Source: CAG-411 sp963643465 (GTDB lineage: Bacteria; Bacillota; Clostridia; Lachnospirales; Lachnospiraceae). From it: a stretch of 64,000 bases of DNA. The DNA lies in NCBI GenBank assembly GCA_963643465.1, contig CAVIJT010000002.1, positions 124,001 through 188,000 of the forward strand, given 5' to 3'. The translations under genes and the position numbers were made by a program. The notes under the pieces are model-generated. The model had not been told where the DNA came from. It did no database searches and was given only the letters and a program-made list of their open reading frames with translations. Below, piece by piece: positions 7,532 to 17,516 of this stretch; positions within the stretch are counted from its first letter, which is position 1; the number at the start of each line of letters is the position of its first letter.

Positions 7532-9115
7532 TTACAGGATGGAAAAAATCTTCTCATAAATATCCTGATATTTCCACACCACATTAAGACTATTTTCCCC
7601 TGTCACCTCTGCTTTTAAAATCAATGCTGCCATAACGGATTTATCGTACTTTTCAAGGTGTATATACTTTTTGATTTCAAAGGCTTCCTGATACTGCTTC
7701 TGCTCCATATCTTCCGTTAAAAGCCTTGCTTCCATTTCATCCATAAGCGACAGGATTTCTTTTTTCCGCTTATCCGCCGCTTTCTTTCGTTCCACAAAGG
7801 CTTCCCTCGTCATTTTCCCGTCCTTATAACTTTCATAGCCGGATATTTTATCGCTTTCCAGTTTTTTTAACTCTGCCTGTAAGCGTTTCAGCATGGTTTC
7901 CGGCTGCTCCTTCTCCGGCAGGCTGTTTCTTTTCTGTTTCATCAGCATTTCTGCCGTCACAAGCATTTCCGCCTGGTTTCTCACAAGCTGCACCAGTGTA
8001 TCTTCCACCTTTTCCTTGCCGATCCGTACATTCCGGCACGGACTGTCATGGTGGTTTCTTCCGGTCGGGCAATACATATAGTTGTCTTTTTTATTGCCCG
8101 GTCTGAGCGTCAGACCACAATGCGGACAGATAATGACGGAAAAGTTTGTTTTGTTTGCAGGATTTTCCTTTTTCCCCTGACGGACATGGTTCATGTTGGC
8201 ATTTGCCCGGTCAAATTCTTCCTGTGTCACAATCCCCTCATGGGTATTCCGTTTGATAATCCACTCCGATTTATCCACAGAAATCTGTCGTTTTGACTCG
8301 AAGGACTCGTATTCCTTCTTATGGGATACCATGTGTCCCGCATACCGTTCATCACGGATGATTTTTGCCACCATGCTTGTATTCCAGCCGCCCTTTTTCC
8401 CGTCCGGAAACCAGTCCCTTGTGCAGCCCTTCTGCTGCTTGTATACCGCAGGTGTCGGGACATTTTCCTCATTGAGAAGCTTCACAATCTCCCTTCTTGG
8501 CTTTCCTTCTATCACCATAAGAAAGATTCTGCGTACAATAAAAGCCGCTTCTTCATCAATGACCAGCTTATGAATGTCATCCCCGCTTTTCTTATAACCG
8601 AACAGCCCAAAGGGAGCCATATATTCTCCCCGCTTCATTCTGGTAAGCATGGCACTTTTTACCTTCTGTGACAGATCCCTGCTGTACAGGTTATAAACAA
8701 GGTTCTTAAATGCCACATCAATACCGCCGGTCTGTCCGTTAAAGCTGTCACTGTCATAGCCGTCATTGACGGAGATTACCCTGACACCAAGAAACGGAAA
8801 TAACTGCTCCAACAGATTCCCGACCTCCACATAGTTTCTTCCAAGACGGGATAAATCCTTTATCAGGATACACTTAACATTTCCTTTCCTGCACTCCGTA
8901 ATCATATCCTGAAATCCCGGTCTGTCGAAATTCCTTCCGGTAAAGCCGTCGTCAAAGAACTCTTTGATCCGGCAGCCTGCAAATTCCTCTTTCCCCGCAA
9001 TGAAGCTTCTGAGAAGCTCCCTCTGGTTCGTAATGCTGTTGCTTTCCGCCTTCCCGTCATGCAGATCATCATCTTCGAGGGATACACGGATATAGATTGC
9101 TATGGTATCTGCCAT
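7532..9115 (-). CDS. Large serine recombinase 1
   Basis: This is a 527-residue protein. The resolvase domain (~5-150) has the catalytic serine in YIRVSLEDD and the arginine block KDLSRLGRNYVEVG. A recombinase domain follows (~170-300). A zinc ribbon begins CPHCGLTLRPGN (~335) and continues CPTGRNHHDSPC. The C-terminal coiled coil is rich in Lys and Glu (~400-470). Such enzymes perform site-specific integration and excision through a 5' phosphoserine intermediate at a 2-bp crossover. It starts three bases after the stop of recombinase 2, so the three genes form one operon. Confidence 0.93.
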   Translation of the reverse strand: MADTIAIYIRVSLEDDDLHDGKAESNSITNQRELLRSFIAGKEEFAGCRIKEFFDDGFTGRNFDRPGFQDMITECRKGNVKCILIKDLSRLGRNYVEVGNLLEQLFPFLGVRVISVNDGYDSDSFNGQTGGIDVAFKNLVYNLYSRDLSQKVKSAMLTRMKRGEYMAPFGLFGYKKSGDDIHKLVIDEEAAFIVRRIFLMVIEGKPRREIVKLLNEENVPTPAVYKQQKGCTRDWFPDGKKGGWNTSMVAKIIRDERYAGHMVSHKKEYESFESKRQISVDKSEWIIKRNTHEGIVTQEEFDRANANMNHVRQGKKENPANKTNFSVIICPHCGLTLRPGNKKDNYMYCPTGRNHHDSPCRNVRIGKEKVEDTLVQLVRNQAEMLVTAEMLMKQKRNSLPEKEQPETMLKRLQAELKKLESDKISGYESYKDGKMTREAFVERKKAADKRKKEILSLMDEMEARLLTEDMEQKQYQEAFEIKKYIHLEKYDKSVMAALILKAEVTGENSLNVVWKYQDIYEKIFSIL

Positions 9116-9118
9116 TTC

Positions 9119-10759
9119 CTATCCCTCCAGTCTTTCCATGATTTTATCACTGCATAAAAGCTCCACTTCAATTCTGTCCCTGCCGTAAATCTTTACCCCG
9201 GAAACAAAGCACTCAACCATTTCCCTTGTCAGCTTTCTGCTCTTTCCGCACTTTTTCAGATACTCTGCTGCGGACACCGTCTGCTGTGTCTTTTCTGCTG
9301 CGGACAAAACCGCAAGAAGCTGTTTCTTTTCCTTTTCCAGAGCCTCCTTACGCTTTGAAAACTCTGTCTTAAAGAGAAGATAATCCGCATCATCCAGGAT
9401 GCCCTCCGCTGTGTCTTTGTATAAATCGGCTGTTTTCATGGAAATCTGCCGCAGCTCCCTGTCTATCTGCGTAATCCGTCTTTCTTCCATAACCGGCTGC
9501 TCTGCCGCCTGCCTGTCTTTCAGCCGCTTTTCATCAACCAATTCTAAAACACATCCCTTTATGGTCTGCAAAACAGCCTGTTCCAGCACATCCTTATTGA
9601 TTCTGTCCTTATTGGTACAGAACGGGCTTCTCCATGCCTGATATCCGCTGCAATAATACTGGCGGGTAACTTTTTTGTTTCTCATGGTCTGCGAAAGGTT
9701 GAAGCTTCTGCCGCAGCAGCCGCACCGCAGATAACCCTTCAGGAAATTTTCTTCCCTGTGTCCACGCATACCGCTTTTTGCCCTTTTCTCCTCCTGTTTC
9801 CTGCTTCTCTCTTCCAAAAGTGCCTGCACTTCAAAAAACAGCTTTCTCTCAACAATCGGTTCGTGGGTATTTTCTGCAATAATCCATTCCTCTTTATCCG
9901 TATACTGTCTGGCAATGTTATTGCACAGCTCCTGCTTTACCTTGCCCTGTACCATGTCGCCGATATACGCCCGGTTGGTAAGAATGGTCTTTACCGCCGT
10001 CCTTCCCCAGCGTGAATCTTTATAGCGTTCTGATTTTGTAATGCCTATGCTGTGGCGGTACTTTCTCGGAGAATCGATGTTTTTTTCATTTAACACCCTT
10101 GCGATATGGTCAAGCCCCTTTCCCTCTGCATAGAGCCGGAATATCATCCTCACCACCGGAGCCGTCTGCTCATCCACCACAAACCTGTTTTTATTCTCCC
10201 CTGACTTTAAATATCCATACGGGGCAACCATGCCGATAAACTCCCCATTCCTTTGCTTGGTACGGAATGCCGATATGATTTTTCTGGAAATATCCTTTGC
10301 ATATACATCATTGACAAGGTTCTTAAAGGAAACCACCATTGCTTCCATGCCGTCACCGTTTGTGGTATCAAAGCCGTCTGTAACGGATACAAAGCGTACA
10401 GATAAGAATGGGAATACATTTTCAATGTAATTTCCCGTTTCGATATAATTTCTCCCAAGCCTTGACAAATCTTTTACAACAATGCAGTTGATTTTCCCAC
10501 TCTTTACATCTTCCATCAGACGGATAAACTGCGGTCTTTCAAAATTTGTGCCGCTGAACCCGTTATCCGCATAGCAGTCCGCAAACACCATATCCGGCTG
10601 GCTTTCCACATGGCTTTTCAAAAGATATATCTGGTTTTCCAGCGTATCTTCTTCTTTATCCTCCGAAGAAAGCCTTGCATAGATACCGGTCTTATACATT
10701 CCATTCTTTGCAGGAAGCACATCCATGGCATTTCCCACAATTCTGCTCTTTCTTGCCAT
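9119..10759 (-). CDS. Large serine recombinase 2
   Basis: This is a 546-residue protein. The resolvase domain has YARLSSEDKEEDT (catalytic Ser ~30), a DNGFSGTNFERPQF block and KDLSRLGRNYIETG. The recombinase domain follows (~190-320), then a zinc ribbon CGCCGRSFNLSQ (~348) with CSGYQAWRSPFC, and a coiled coil (~440-490). All catalytic residues are present. Its ATG shares an A with the TAA of recombinase 3 (TAATG), so expression is coupled. It is likely TnpX/TndX-like; which of the three does the strand exchange cannot be told from sequence. Confidence 0.93.
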   Translation of the reverse strand: MARKSRIVGNAMDVLPAKNGMYKTGIYARLSSEDKEEDTLENQIYLLKSHVESQPDMVFADCYADNGFSGTNFERPQFIRLMEDVKSGKINCIVVKDLSRLGRNYIETGNYIENVFPFLSVRFVSVTDGFDTTNGDGMEAMVVSFKNLVNDVYAKDISRKIISAFRTKQRNGEFIGMVAPYGYLKSGENKNRFVVDEQTAPVVRMIFRLYAEGKGLDHIARVLNEKNIDSPRKYRHSIGITKSERYKDSRWGRTAVKTILTNRAYIGDMVQGKVKQELCNNIARQYTDKEEWIIAENTHEPIVERKLFFEVQALLEERSRKQEEKRAKSGMRGHREENFLKGYLRCGCCGRSFNLSQTMRNKKVTRQYYCSGYQAWRSPFCTNKDRINKDVLEQAVLQTIKGCVLELVDEKRLKDRQAAEQPVMEERRITQIDRELRQISMKTADLYKDTAEGILDDADYLLFKTEFSKRKEALEKEKKQLLAVLSAAEKTQQTVSAAEYLKKCGKSRKLTREMVECFVSGVKIYGRDRIEVELLCSDKIMERLEG

Positions 10760-12408
10760 TATGATACCTCCCGTATGCTGTTTTCTGCACGGCTTATCAG
10801 ACGGAACGCCTCTGCATATTTATCCGCATAACGGAAAGTGATTTCCACACGCTTTCCTTCATAGATGCGGATGCTTTCCAGCAGCTCCACCACCACATTT
10901 CTGGTCAGCGTCTCAATCCGTCCTTTGGAAACAAAGGCTTCTATCCACTCATGGTGTTTCCCGTTCCGGCTTAGCATCCGTTCTGCTTCCAGTCTTACCT
11001 GTGCAGCCGACTCCAGTGCGTCCTTTTGTCTTTTTTCAAACTCCTGCTTTAATGTAATGTATTCATCCTTTGTAATAAGGCTGTCCTTCCAGTCCTCATA
11101 TGCAGAAACCTTCAGTTTATCATACTTCTCTGCTTCCTCCTCAAGCTGCATGATCCGCATATCCAGACGCTTCACGCCATGCTCCTGCCGTGGGAGTTTT
11201 TCGATTCCTGCAAGCAGCCTTTTCATCTCACACAGTTCTGAAATATAAGCATTCAGATATGTGATGACCGCTTTTTCCAGCTCCTCCTCCTTTATCCTGT
11301 GGCTGCTGCAGCTTCCTTCCTTTTTGTTGGCAGAGCACATGTAATAGACATATTTTTTCCCTGATACCGTGGATACCTTCCGGCTCATCTGCCTGCCGCA
11401 GTCACCGCAGGATGTGATTCCGGAGAACAGATACACCGCTTTATGACCGGGTGCAACCCTGGTATCTCTTTTTAAAAGCTCCTGTACCAGTGCAAACCGT
11501 TCCCTGCTTACAACCGCTTCAAAGGCATTCTCAATCCGTATCCATTCCTTCTCATTTTTTACAACCGTTTTCTTTACCTTATAGTTGGGTGTCGTAAATT
11601 TCCCCTGTATCAGTGTTCCGGTATAGCTCTCATTGGTAAGAATCCTCGTTACTGCAACCGCACTCCAGTCTGCCCTGTTTTTCGTCTGGAATTTTGCCCT
11701 GTAATTGCTCCCACAGCTCTTTTTGTATTCTGCGGGGGACAGTATTCCCCGGTCATTCAGCCTGTCTGCGATTCCCTGCTGGCTCATTCCTGCAATCTTC
11801 CATGCAAAAATGTCCCGCACCACACCTGCCGCATATTCATCCACCACAATCCTGTTATGGTCCTTTTCGTCTTTTTTGTAACCGTAAACGGTGAATGATG
11901 CTATAAATTCACCCCTCCGTCTTTTGACATCCAGATGGCTTCTTATTTTTATGGAAATATCCCGGCAGTACGCATCGTTGATCAGGTTCTTGAACGGAAT
12001 GACTATCTCATCTGTCTGGCTTTTCCCGCACAGGCTGTCATAATTGTCATTGACGGCAATAAAACGGACTCCAAGCATGGGAAATATCTTTTCGATATAC
12101 CTGCCTGATTCAATATAGTTTCTTCCAAAACGGGACAAATCCTTTACGACAACACAGTCCACTTTCCCCTGCTTTATATCTTCCAGCATAAGCTTGAATG
12201 CAGGACGCTCAAAGTTTACTCCGCTGTAGCCGTCGTCCACCCGTTCTGAAATCACTTTAATATCTTCTTTGTTTTTGAGAAATTCCCTGATAAGCTCTTT
12301 TTGATTGGAAATGCTGTTGCTTTCCGCTTTTGACACATCAGAAACATCACCATCTTCCTTAGATAACCTGACATAGATGGCTGCTTTATAGATTTTATTT
12401 TCTTTCAT
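10759..12408 (-). CDS. Large serine recombinase 3
   Basis: This is a 549-residue protein and the first gene of the triple operon. The resolvase domain has YVRLSKEDGD (Ser ~15), DDGYSGVNFERPAF and KDLSRFGRNYIESG. The zinc ribbon is CGDCGRQMSRKVS (~340) with CSANKKEGSC, and a long coiled coil spans ~400-480. AGGAGGTTTGCACAC precedes the ATG. The three proteins differ clearly in sequence, so this is an old assembly and not a recent tandem duplication. Acting together, they may form heteromeric synapses or control direction. Confidence 0.93.
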   Translation of the reverse strand: MKENKIYKAAIYVRLSKEDGDVSDVSKAESNSISNQKELIREFLKNKEDIKVISERVDDGYSGVNFERPAFKLMLEDIKQGKVDCVVVKDLSRFGRNYIESGRYIEKIFPMLGVRFIAVNDNYDSLCGKSQTDEIVIPFKNLINDAYCRDISIKIRSHLDVKRRRGEFIASFTVYGYKKDEKDHNRIVVDEYAAGVVRDIFAWKIAGMSQQGIADRLNDRGILSPAEYKKSCGSNYRAKFQTKNRADWSAVAVTRILTNESYTGTLIQGKFTTPNYKVKKTVVKNEKEWIRIENAFEAVVSRERFALVQELLKRDTRVAPGHKAVYLFSGITSCGDCGRQMSRKVSTVSGKKYVYYMCSANKKEGSCSSHRIKEEELEKAVITYLNAYISELCEMKRLLAGIEKLPRQEHGVKRLDMRIMQLEEEAEKYDKLKVSAYEDWKDSLITKDEYITLKQEFEKRQKDALESAAQVRLEAERMLSRNGKHHEWIEAFVSKGRIETLTRNVVVELLESIRIYEGKRVEITFRYADKYAEAFRLISRAENSIREVS

Positions 12409-12524
12409 GTGTGCAAACCTCCTTTATTTTATCAGTCAGAGTACCTGATAAAATCCCTGACGGTCTGCACTAATTTAGTCCTGCATCTATCATAGCACAT
12501 TTTCTTCAGAGATTCCACTGTAAC

Positions 12525-12806
12525 TTACAAAAATCCTGACAACATTTTTTCAAAGCACTCCTCAAAGCTTCCTCCATCCGGACTGAATGCCACTTTTACG
12601 GCAACTTCCCCTACCTTAAAGCAGTACGGATTTTCTATCCGGGCAACAAACTCCCGGATTCTTTCTTCCGCCGGCAGTTTCCTGTTTATTTTTATATCCC
12701 GCAGATCCACAAGACTGTCCTTATCCACCGTTTTTATATCCGTGTTTTTTAATTCCTCCAGCCTTTCAACTGTCATACCTTTAAACCTTTCCTGCTTATT
12801 TTTCAT
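12525..12806 (-). CDS. DUF6870 protein linked to recombinases
   Basis: This is a 93-residue protein. The pattern DIKINRKLPAEERIREFVAR followed by IENPYCFKVG and VKVAFSPDGGSFEECF matches DUF6870, a family usually found beside large serine recombinases in Firmicutes elements. It lies upstream of the three recombinase genes in the same direction, separated by ~115 bp. The size would suit a recombination directionality factor or regulator, but that is inference only. Confidence 0.75.
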   Translation of the reverse strand: MKNKQERFKGMTVERLEELKNTDIKTVDKDSLVDLRDIKINRKLPAEERIREFVARIENPYCFKVGEVAVKVAFSPDGGSFEECFEKMLSGFL

Positions 12807-13030
12807 ATCTGCCTTTTCCCGGCATAATATGTAAAAGCCACGAACGGCTGCGGATAAAGACGAAAATAATATCAGGTGTATGCGTATCCTGTTTCATTTG
12901 TCAAAGACGAACTGACATATTAAGCAGCATTTTTCCAATGCCTGAACACAGTATAATGGAATTGTCATTCTTTCTAAAGAAACCCATGCTACCTCTTGCG
13001 GAGCATTGTTCTCCCCCCCCTTAAACATAC
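12807..13030 (-). other. Intergenic region upstream of the recombinase unit
   Basis: No credible gene is seen here. On the reverse strand TTGACA occurs at 12904-12899 without a good -10 at 17 bases, so a promoter for the DUF6870-recombinase unit is only possible. A run of eight C residues lies at 13013-13020. Confidence 0.4.
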
Positions 13031-13083
13031 AAAACCGCCACAACTTCCATCCTGCATTAGGATGAAAATTGCAGCGGTCTTTC
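13031..13083 (-). terminator. Long intrinsic terminator after the chemoreceptor operon
   Basis: On the reverse strand GACCGCTGCAA, then TTTTCATCC, pairs with GGATGGAA, then TTGTGGCGGTTTTG, to form a long stem around CTAATGCA and a short T-run. It stands ~40 bp after the stop of the chemoreceptor gene and ends that operon. Confidence 0.85.
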
Positions 13084-13120
13084 TAAGTTAGAGAGCGTTG
13101 CGTTTCCTTACTATTCCTTT

Positions 13121-14827
13121 TTATTCTCTCAATTTGAACTGGCTTACGATTTCATCCATGCTGGTTGCCTGTGCAGACAATTCTTCACTGGTTGCTGAGG
13201 TTTCTTCGGCTGCGGCAGAATTGGACTGTGTAATCTCTGTAATTCTGTTCATCGCTATTTCTGCCTGTTCCATGGATACTGCCAGATCCCTTGCGGTTTC
13301 ACTCAGTCCTTTCGATGTATTGGCAATATTTCCGATTGCCTCGACGACTTCTCCTAATACCTCTGATGTCTTTCCGGCAGCCTGATTGCCGACTTCCACT
13401 TCACGAATGGAATCCTCAATCAGGGTGCGGGTATTCACCGCAGCAGCGGCACTCTGCTCTGCCAGTGCACGAATCTGGTCTGCCACAACAGCAAATCCCT
13501 TTCCTGCTTCCCCGGCTCTTGCCGCTTCAATGGACGCATTTAAGGAAAGTAAATTCGTCTGGCTTGCAATATCCTCAATCTCACCGATAACCGCCCCGAT
13601 TCTATTGGACGTTTCTGTAATTTTTGCCATTGCTTCGCTCATAATGCTCATTTCATCACGGCTGGCATCTGCCCGTCCGGATACACGCACTGCTTCTTCA
13701 TAAGATGCTGTTACTTCTTTTGCAGTGGTATCAAGTCCACGCACGATTGTCTCGATGGTTGCCTGCATTTCTTCCGTTGATGCAGCCTGGTCTGTTGCAC
13801 CCTCTGCCATAGCCTGGGATGCCTCTGCAAGATTGGTTGCTCCGGCTGAAACCATATCGGATGCGGAACGGACTTCTTTTAAGGCACTGTCCATCTGATG
13901 GTTCATCTTTCGGATGGACAGCAGTAACGCATTATAATCTCCGACATATTCTTCTTCACAGCCTGTATGAATGTTAAAGTTTCCATCTGCCATATCATCC
14001 AGCAGGTTTACCAGATCCTTTATCAGTATGGTGAGCTTTGAGGTGGTTGCCGTAACTGCCTTAAGCATATCGCCTACCTCATCATCCACTTCATGTGTCG
14101 GAAATGGCGTTTCAATGTCACCTTTCGCAAACTCTTCCATACGCTTACTTAATTCTTCCATTGGAGCTGAAATGCTGACAGACACGATTTTTCCAAATCT
14201 GATGGCTATAGCAACTGCCGCCACTATCAGGACAACCGCACATATCACCAATACCATTCTCAATGTATTCATAAAACTCTGTGCAGTATTACCCTGTTCC
14301 TGATTGACCTGCATTAAAGCCGAAACTGCATTATAAACCTCTGTATAGGCAGGAGCCATTTCATCCTGTGCTATCCGCTGTGCCTGCTGTGACAATTCGG
14401 AATCTGTCGTTGCTCCCATTTCGATAACTCTTGCATCAATCTCCAAATATTTTTCAAGTGCAGCCTTTGCTGTATTAAAAACCTCTTTTTCCGCATCCGA
14501 TGCACAGGTCTGTTCGATTTTTGGTAAATATTCATTTAGATTTGCCAATGCCTCATCATGTCTTTTTACCAGACTCTCAATGAGTTCCGGATCCGAATAA
14601 CCGATTGCACCTCGTGTATTACTGCGTACATCTGCAAGCTCCATCATCGAAAGACCGATATCTCCCTGTGGAAAAGCATTATATGTCAGCACCTGATTGT
14701 ATCTGTAGCCAACATAAAACAAGGCAATTACTGCAATAACGGCTGCTAATGCCGCTATTCCCGATGTAATAATGGAACTGACTATCAGCCGTTTCTCAAT
14801 TCTCATTTGTTTCAATTTCTTAATCAT
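13121..14827 (-). CDS. Methyl-accepting chemotaxis protein
   Basis: This is a 568-residue chemoreceptor. TM1 lies at ~17-40 (AALAAVIAVIALFYVGY). A ~145-residue four-helix-bundle type periplasmic domain follows, then TM2 at ~190-212 (MVLVICAVVLIVAAVAIAI), HAMP at ~213-265, and a signalling domain whose hairpin tip is IASQTNLLSLNASIEAARAG, then EAGKGFAVVADQIR. It should bind CheW and CheA at membrane arrays. It is the last gene of an operon with CheW, CheY and a c-di-GMP phosphodiesterase, 12 bp after that stop. No C-terminal CheR/CheB tether is seen. Confidence 0.95.
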   Translation of the reverse strand: MIKKLKQMRIEKRLIVSSIITSGIAALAAVIAVIALFYVGYRYNQVLTYNAFPQGDIGLSMMELADVRSNTRGAIGYSDPELIESLVKRHDEALANLNEYLPKIEQTCASDAEKEVFNTAKAALEKYLEIDARVIEMGATTDSELSQQAQRIAQDEMAPAYTEVYNAVSALMQVNQEQGNTAQSFMNTLRMVLVICAVVLIVAAVAIAIRFGKIVSVSISAPMEELSKRMEEFAKGDIETPFPTHEVDDEVGDMLKAVTATTSKLTILIKDLVNLLDDMADGNFNIHTGCEEEYVGDYNALLLSIRKMNHQMDSALKEVRSASDMVSAGATNLAEASQAMAEGATDQAASTEEMQATIETIVRGLDTTAKEVTASYEEAVRVSGRADASRDEMSIMSEAMAKITETSNRIGAVIGEIEDIASQTNLLSLNASIEAARAGEAGKGFAVVADQIRALAEQSAAAAVNTRTLIEDSIREVEVGNQAAGKTSEVLGEVVEAIGNIANTSKGLSETARDLAVSMEQAEIAMNRITEITQSNSAAAEETSATSEELSAQATSMDEIVSQFKLRE

Positions 14828-14839
14828 AATATCTCTCCT

Positions 14840-17086
14840 TTACTTATCTGCATTATCTATCAGTTTCTCATATTCCGCTTTCGGCAGTGGTCTGGAAAAA
14901 TAAAATCCCTGTATATCATCACATCTCATATCCTTCAGAAACTGAAGCTGCTTCTGACTTTCCACACCTTCCGCAGTTATGTGAAGCCCCATCTGCTGTC
15001 CCATATGAATGATATGGGTCAGCATGATTTCCCCTTCCTTATCACCTATATTGTCAATCAGTTTTTTATCTAATTTCAAGGTATCAAAGCATTTCAAGCT
15101 CAGCGTTGCAAGTGAAGAATATCCCGTTCCGAAATCATCCATCAGTACCCTGATACCCATTTCCCGGAACTTATTCAGCAGTTCTCCCAAGTCTAACTTC
15201 TGTTCCATGACGGTTTCCGTTACTTCAATCTGGATATGTTCCGGTGCAATTCCATATTCCTTCATAATTCCGGCATAACGCTTATGTACATCCAGGCTGC
15301 ACAGGGTTGCCCTGCTTACATTTACGGATACAGGTAATACCTCCCTGCCCTGCTCTATCCATTCCTTCTGCTGTCTGCATACAGCGGCAAACATATATTC
15401 ATCCAGTCTAACTATCATGCCATTTCGTTCAAACAGTGGAATAAACTCTCCCGGTGAAATCATCTCACCACTTTCTTTTCTCCAACGCACGAGTGCTTCA
15501 CTGCCCACAATCTCACAGCTTTGCGCACCGTATTTGGGCTGATACCACACTTCAAACTCATGCATTTCAAGTGCTGCCGGAAAATCCTCCTCCAGCTGCT
15601 TTTCATACTGCATTTTAATCCGTTTCACTTCCTGATAAAATGCAAAATTGGCTTCTTTCCTTCCATTGGCATATTCCCTTGCAAGATTTACTTTGCTGTA
15701 TATCTTTTCCATGGTCTCTTTTTTAGACATTTCATAAATGCCAAACCTTGCCTGTATTCCATATACACCAAATTTGCGCGTTTTCCCGCTGATCTTTTGG
15801 GACAGTTCACTGATTCTTGGAAGGAGTTTCTCCCTGTCTGCATCCTTTAACAGCATAATAAATCTGTCATCCGTTATATGTGCAGCCATTTCGTCCCTAT
15901 CCAGCATGGCACTGATTATTTTCCAGCTGTCCTGTATCATGATTTCAACTGTTTTCTTTCCTGCAACAAGGGAAATGTTACTGAAATTGTCAATATCCAT
16001 CAGTACCATATAACCGTTGTTGTCATTTCTTTTTTCCATCTGCATACGGAATTTTGCATAATTCATTCCCTTTGTAACCGGATCCTCGTATGCCATCCGC
16101 AGCATTTCCTCATGATGCTTTTTGATATATGCAATTATCATTAACGCACCAATTACCACAATGCCAAAGATTATGCCGCTGTTCACATACTGGTTACGCT
16201 GTATCGGCGCCACTCTGCTCTCTATGACACTCTCAGGAACCGTTGTTATAATATACCATGTGACGGAATCATCCAGAAGCTTAACCGGCATCATACAGTA
16301 ATAATTCTTTTCTTCCAGATACAGAACGCCGCTTCCGCTTTTTTTTCCTTCGGCTGCCTTTCTTATTTCTTCCACTGCCTGTTCATTCCTGTCATCCTTG
16401 CCAAGCACATCTGTCAGAATGTTGCAGGGCAGTTCATAATCATCTACGGAAGCTGTCGATATAATTGCACCATTCCCGTCTGTCACATAGCTGTGTCCCA
16501 GTCCGTCAAAACATTCCACATCCATGAGTTCATTCAACTGCTCGCTGTCATAAGCCACCCCGAACACCCCTTTGACATTTCCTGAATCATCGGTTATCGG
16601 TATGGTCAGCACATTCACAGCACTATGCTCATCCCTTAATGCATCCGCCAGCGTTTCCGTAATAAACGGTTCTCCCTGCATTCCTTTTATAAAAAATTCC
16701 CGATACGCAAGGTTCTCGACATTTCCATCCGTGGAATAAGTCGTTCCGTCCGGAAAAGAAAATGCAAAACGCTTCAGACGATATTCTTCCAAAAAAGGCT
16801 TAAGCTGCTGTAGTTTTCCCTCAATGTTATCCTCTGTCGCATCGTCAAATCCTTCCCTGAATGAAAGTATCAGTCTGTACGGTTCATCTACCTTTTGTTC
16901 CAAAATCACCGCATTCTGCCCCGCAACATCCCAGAGGTTTTGGTTCATCTGCTTTCTGATTTCAGAAATGTTTGTATATGTACCATAGAAAACCGCTGTC
17001 ACTACGCCAAGAAGCACAAGACATACAATCAGGATTTCTTTCTTTGTAAGCTTTCTTCTGTCAAATAATTCTTTCTTTTCATCCAT
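14840..17086 (-). CDS. Membrane Cache-GGDEF(degenerate)-EAL protein, likely c-di-GMP phosphodiesterase
   Basis: This is a 748-residue protein. TM1 lies at ~17-38, a Cache-type extracellular sensor spans ~45-295, and TM2 is at ~305-325 (YVNSGIIFGIVVIGALMII). A GGDEF-like domain at ~340-480 has HITDDRF where GGDEF is expected, so it should not make c-di-GMP. The EAL domain (~505-740) keeps the key blocks SEALVRW, VNVS, EVTETV, DDFGTGYSSL, KLDKKLI, AEGVES and QGFYFSRP, so phosphodiesterase activity is likely. It lies between cheY and the chemoreceptor gene, which ties c-di-GMP turnover to chemotaxis signalling. Confidence 0.92.
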   Translation of the reverse strand: MDEKKELFDRRKLTKKEILIVCLVLLGVVTAVFYGTYTNISEIRKQMNQNLWDVAGQNAVILEQKVDEPYRLILSFREGFDDATEDNIEGKLQQLKPFLEEYRLKRFAFSFPDGTTYSTDGNVENLAYREFFIKGMQGEPFITETLADALRDEHSAVNVLTIPITDDSGNVKGVFGVAYDSEQLNELMDVECFDGLGHSYVTDGNGAIISTASVDDYELPCNILTDVLGKDDRNEQAVEEIRKAAEGKKSGSGVLYLEEKNYYCMMPVKLLDDSVTWYIITTVPESVIESRVAPIQRNQYVNSGIIFGIVVIGALMIIAYIKKHHEEMLRMAYEDPVTKGMNYAKFRMQMEKRNDNNGYMVLMDIDNFSNISLVAGKKTVEIMIQDSWKIISAMLDRDEMAAHITDDRFIMLLKDADREKLLPRISELSQKISGKTRKFGVYGIQARFGIYEMSKKETMEKIYSKVNLAREYANGRKEANFAFYQEVKRIKMQYEKQLEEDFPAALEMHEFEVWYQPKYGAQSCEIVGSEALVRWRKESGEMISPGEFIPLFERNGMIVRLDEYMFAAVCRQQKEWIEQGREVLPVSVNVSRATLCSLDVHKRYAGIMKEYGIAPEHIQIEVTETVMEQKLDLGELLNKFREMGIRVLMDDFGTGYSSLATLSLKCFDTLKLDKKLIDNIGDKEGEIMLTHIIHMGQQMGLHITAEGVESQKQLQFLKDMRCDDIQGFYFSRPLPKAEYEKLIDNADK

Positions 17087-17096
17087 TGTCCTTTCC

Positions 17097-17459
17097 TTAT
17101 CCTATTGCTTTTCCGACTGCTTCGAGAACACGCTCCGCCTGAAAAGGCTTTACCACAAAGTCTTTCGCACCCGACTTAACTGCCTCCATGACCATCGCTT
17201 TCTGTCCCATGGCAGAACACATTACAACGCAGGCTGCCTCATCCATTTCCTTTATCCTCTGCAATGCTTCGATCCCATCCATTTCCGGCATTGTAATATC
17301 CATCAATACAAGATCCGGTTTTAAAGCATTGTACTGTTCTACAGCTTTTATTCCATTTTCGGCTTCTCCTGCCATATGATAACCATTTTTTTCAAGAATG
17401 TCCTTTAGCATCATTCTCATAAATGCCGCATCATCCACAATCAATATATTCTTTGCCAT
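17097..17459 (-). CDS. cheY: CheY-like single-domain response regulator
   Basis: This is a 120-residue receiver domain without an output domain. The acidic pair is in ILIVDDAAFMR, the phospho-acceptor Asp is in LVLMDITMPEMDG (~residue 53), Ser is in VVMCSAMG (~82), and the conserved Lys is in KDFVVKPF (~104). The ATG at 17459 follows CAGGAGAAAAAG; the upstream extension lacks an RBS. It would be phosphorylated by a CheA that is not encoded in this window and so must come from the host. Confidence 0.92.
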   Translation of the reverse strand: MAKNILIVDDAAFMRMMLKDILEKNGYHMAGEAENGIKAVEQYNALKPDLVLMDITMPEMDGIEALQRIKEMDEAACVVMCSAMGQKAMVMEAVKSGAKDFVVKPFQAERVLEAVGKAIG

Positions 17460-17516
17460 CTTTTTCTCCTGTGAAGCAGATCTCTCGCTTAGCGGCACAA
17501 ACCTATTCCATTGTAT

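Noticed and set aside
7532..12408. Three recombinases as recent tandem duplication
   Set aside because: The proteins differ throughout, including zinc ribbon spacing and C-termini, so they are old paralogues brought together.
14840..17086. Active diguanylate cyclase
   Set aside because: The GGDEF signature is replaced by ITDDR; only the EAL part keeps its catalytic residues.
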